Positions 5,466 to 6,305 of a stretch of 6,305 nucleotides of DNA are shown piece by piece. The stretch's first letter is position 1. Each line of letters starts with the position of its first letter. A program made the position numbers and the translations under genes. Source of the stretch: CAZTXD01 sp964617995. GTDB lineage: Bacteria; Actinomycetota; Acidimicrobiia; Spongiisociales; ZC4RG35. The DNA lies in NCBI GenBank assembly GCA_964617995.1, contig CAZTXD010000174.1, positions 1 through 6,305 of the forward strand, read 5' to 3'. Below the pieces are notes generated by a model. That model worked only from the letters and a program-made list of their open reading frames with translations. It did no database searches and had not been told where the DNA came from.

Positions 5466-5471
5466 TATATT
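5466..5471 (+). promoter_or_regulatory. Putative -10 box for leaderless MpaB-like mRNA
   Basis: TATATT ends 6 nt before the ATG at 5478, so the transcript would start on or beside the A of the start codon. No clear -35 and no Shine-Dalgarno are seen, which fits leaderless expression common in actinobacteria. Confidence 0.5.
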
Positions 5472-5477
5472 TGGGAC

Positions 5478-6305
5478 ATGGGCGGATCTCGGGTCTTGCA
5501 GGAAATCGAGGGACTGGATCCCGTCCGAGACGCCGAGAGGATCGTCTATCTCCACGCCTGCTTCGAGTTCCCTTTCGACGTGGCCCGGTCGGCCGAGCTG
5601 GCCTTCTTCCGAACGTTCGCCGTGCCGAGCATCGCGGAACGGCTCGGCTCGACCGGCGAGTTCGTCGAGCGGGCCCGCAAACGCTACGACGACACCGATC
5701 TGTTGATCAGCACCTTCGTCGAGCACGGTCACAGCACTCCGTTGGGTCGGGCCGCCATCCGCCGGATGAACCGGCTGCATGGTCGCTTCGCCATCGCCAA
5801 CGAGGACTTCATCTATGTGCTGTCGACCCTCGTGCTCGAGCCGATCCGCTGGAACGAGCGCTTCGGCTGGCGGAGAGCGCGCGAGAACGAGCGGCTGGCG
5901 ACGTTCAACTTCTGGCGGGAAGTGGGCCGGCTCATGAACATCAAGGAGATCCCCGAAACATACGAAGCGCTCGAGCGCTTCAACGTCGAGTTCGAGAAGA
6001 GTCGCTTCCGGTACACCGAGGCGGGCCACCGGGTGGCTACCGCCATGGTGGAGATGTTCGTTCGCAAGATCGGTCTTCCCCGCCGACTCGGATCCCGGGG
6101 CATCCACGCCCTCCTCGACGAGCCGCTCCTCGACGCCCTCGGCCTCCCCCATCCCACCGCGCTGGAAAGGCGACTCGTCCAGACTGCGCTGAGGCTACGG
6201 GGCCGGGTTGTCCGGTTGCTGCCGCGCCGTCGGCGACCCAGGCTGCGAACCAGGATTCGTCGACGGACCTACCCGGACGGCTATCGGGTGGAGGAACTCG
6301 GGCCG
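5478..6305 (+). CDS. MpaB/rubber-oxygenase-like (DUF2236) family protein, 3' end beyond window
   Basis: 276 codons are visible with no stop before the right edge. Diagnostic stretches are HACFEFPFDVARSAELAFF (26-44), the histidine-bearing helix RRMNRLHGRFAIANEDF (95-111), YVLSTLVLEPIRWNERFG (113-130), then FWREVGRLMNIKEIP and FNVEFEKSRFRYTEAGHRVA. These match the oxygenase MpaB / DUF2236 family, related to the haem-binding latex-clearing protein Lcp. His101 is a plausible haem ligand by analogy, which I cannot confirm. Members are proposed oxygenases acting on lipophilic or isoprenoid substrates; the substrate here is unknown. The visible C-terminal part (about 235-265) is very Arg-rich. The ATG at 5478 is supported by a leaderless-type -10 and by the start of homology soon after. 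A 237-residue open frame on the opposite strand (6152-5439) is a shadow. Confidence 0.88.
   Translation, partial: MGGSRVLQEIEGLDPVRDAERIVYLHACFEFPFDVARSAELAFFRTFAVPSIAERLGSTGEFVERARKRYDDTDLLISTFVEHGHSTPLGRAAIRRMNRLHGRFAIANEDFIYVLSTLVLEPIRWNERFGWRRARENERLATFNFWREVGRLMNIKEIPETYEALERFNVEFEKSRFRYTEAGHRVATAMVEMFVRKIGLPRRLGSRGIHALLDEPLLDALGLPHPTALERRLVQTALRLRGRVVRLLPRRRRPRLRTRIRRRTYPDGYRVEELGP

Noticed and set aside
5439..6152. 237-residue open frame on the minus strand
   Set aside because: It lies antisense over the MpaB-like gene, whose plus-strand translation matches a known family. Long antisense frames are common at this GC content.

Overview
The window is GC-rich (roughly two thirds G+C by eye) and reads as a draft scaffold from an actinobacterium, possibly class Acidimicrobiia. 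The basis is an F420-dependent reductase-type protein, strong GC bias at third codon positions, GTG starts, several start codons without a Shine-Dalgarno sequence, and a DUF2330/cupredoxin pair. The taxonomic call is inference. A run of exactly 100 N at 2724-2823 is an assembly gap placeholder.

Left block (1-1238, minus strand): three genes run leftward. They are a small F420H2-dependent quinone reductase/FDOR-type protein (1238-855), a 69-residue coiled-coil plus single-TM protein (770-561), and a DUF488 protein with a GTG start at 506 that runs off the left edge. Only the DUF488 gene and the DUF2330 gene further right have textbook Shine-Dalgarno sequences.

Intergenic 1239-1614 has no convincing gene. 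It holds two diverged copies of a dyad-symmetric element spaced 72 bp apart, both carrying the 10-mer ACATATGCGG. This is the least explained DNA in the window.

Middle block (1615-3174, plus strand): a secreted, C-terminally membrane-anchored DUF2330 protein overlaps by ATGA with a cupredoxin gene. The cupredoxin gene is interrupted by the N gap, but its blue-copper ligand set is visible beyond it. The two are probably translationally coupled and both act outside the cytoplasmic membrane.

Right-centre block (3330-5217): a Fic-domain AMP-transferase with a class II inhibitory motif (minus strand) stands head to head with a VapB/VapC toxin-antitoxin pair (plus strand). The 156-bp divergent region contains two separate strong dyads. 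One lies next to the fic start and one next to the vapB start, as expected for two autoregulated stress or toxin modules.

Right edge (5478-6305, plus strand): the first 276 codons of an MpaB/Lcp-like (DUF2236) oxygenase family protein. It is preceded by a perfect 19-bp palindrome and a -10 box spaced for leaderless transcription.

Most genes belong to recognisable families. I do not see a clearly new multi-gene system. The items most worth following up are the 72-bp-spaced dyad repeats, the two operators between fic and vapBC, and the DUF2330-cupredoxin coupling.
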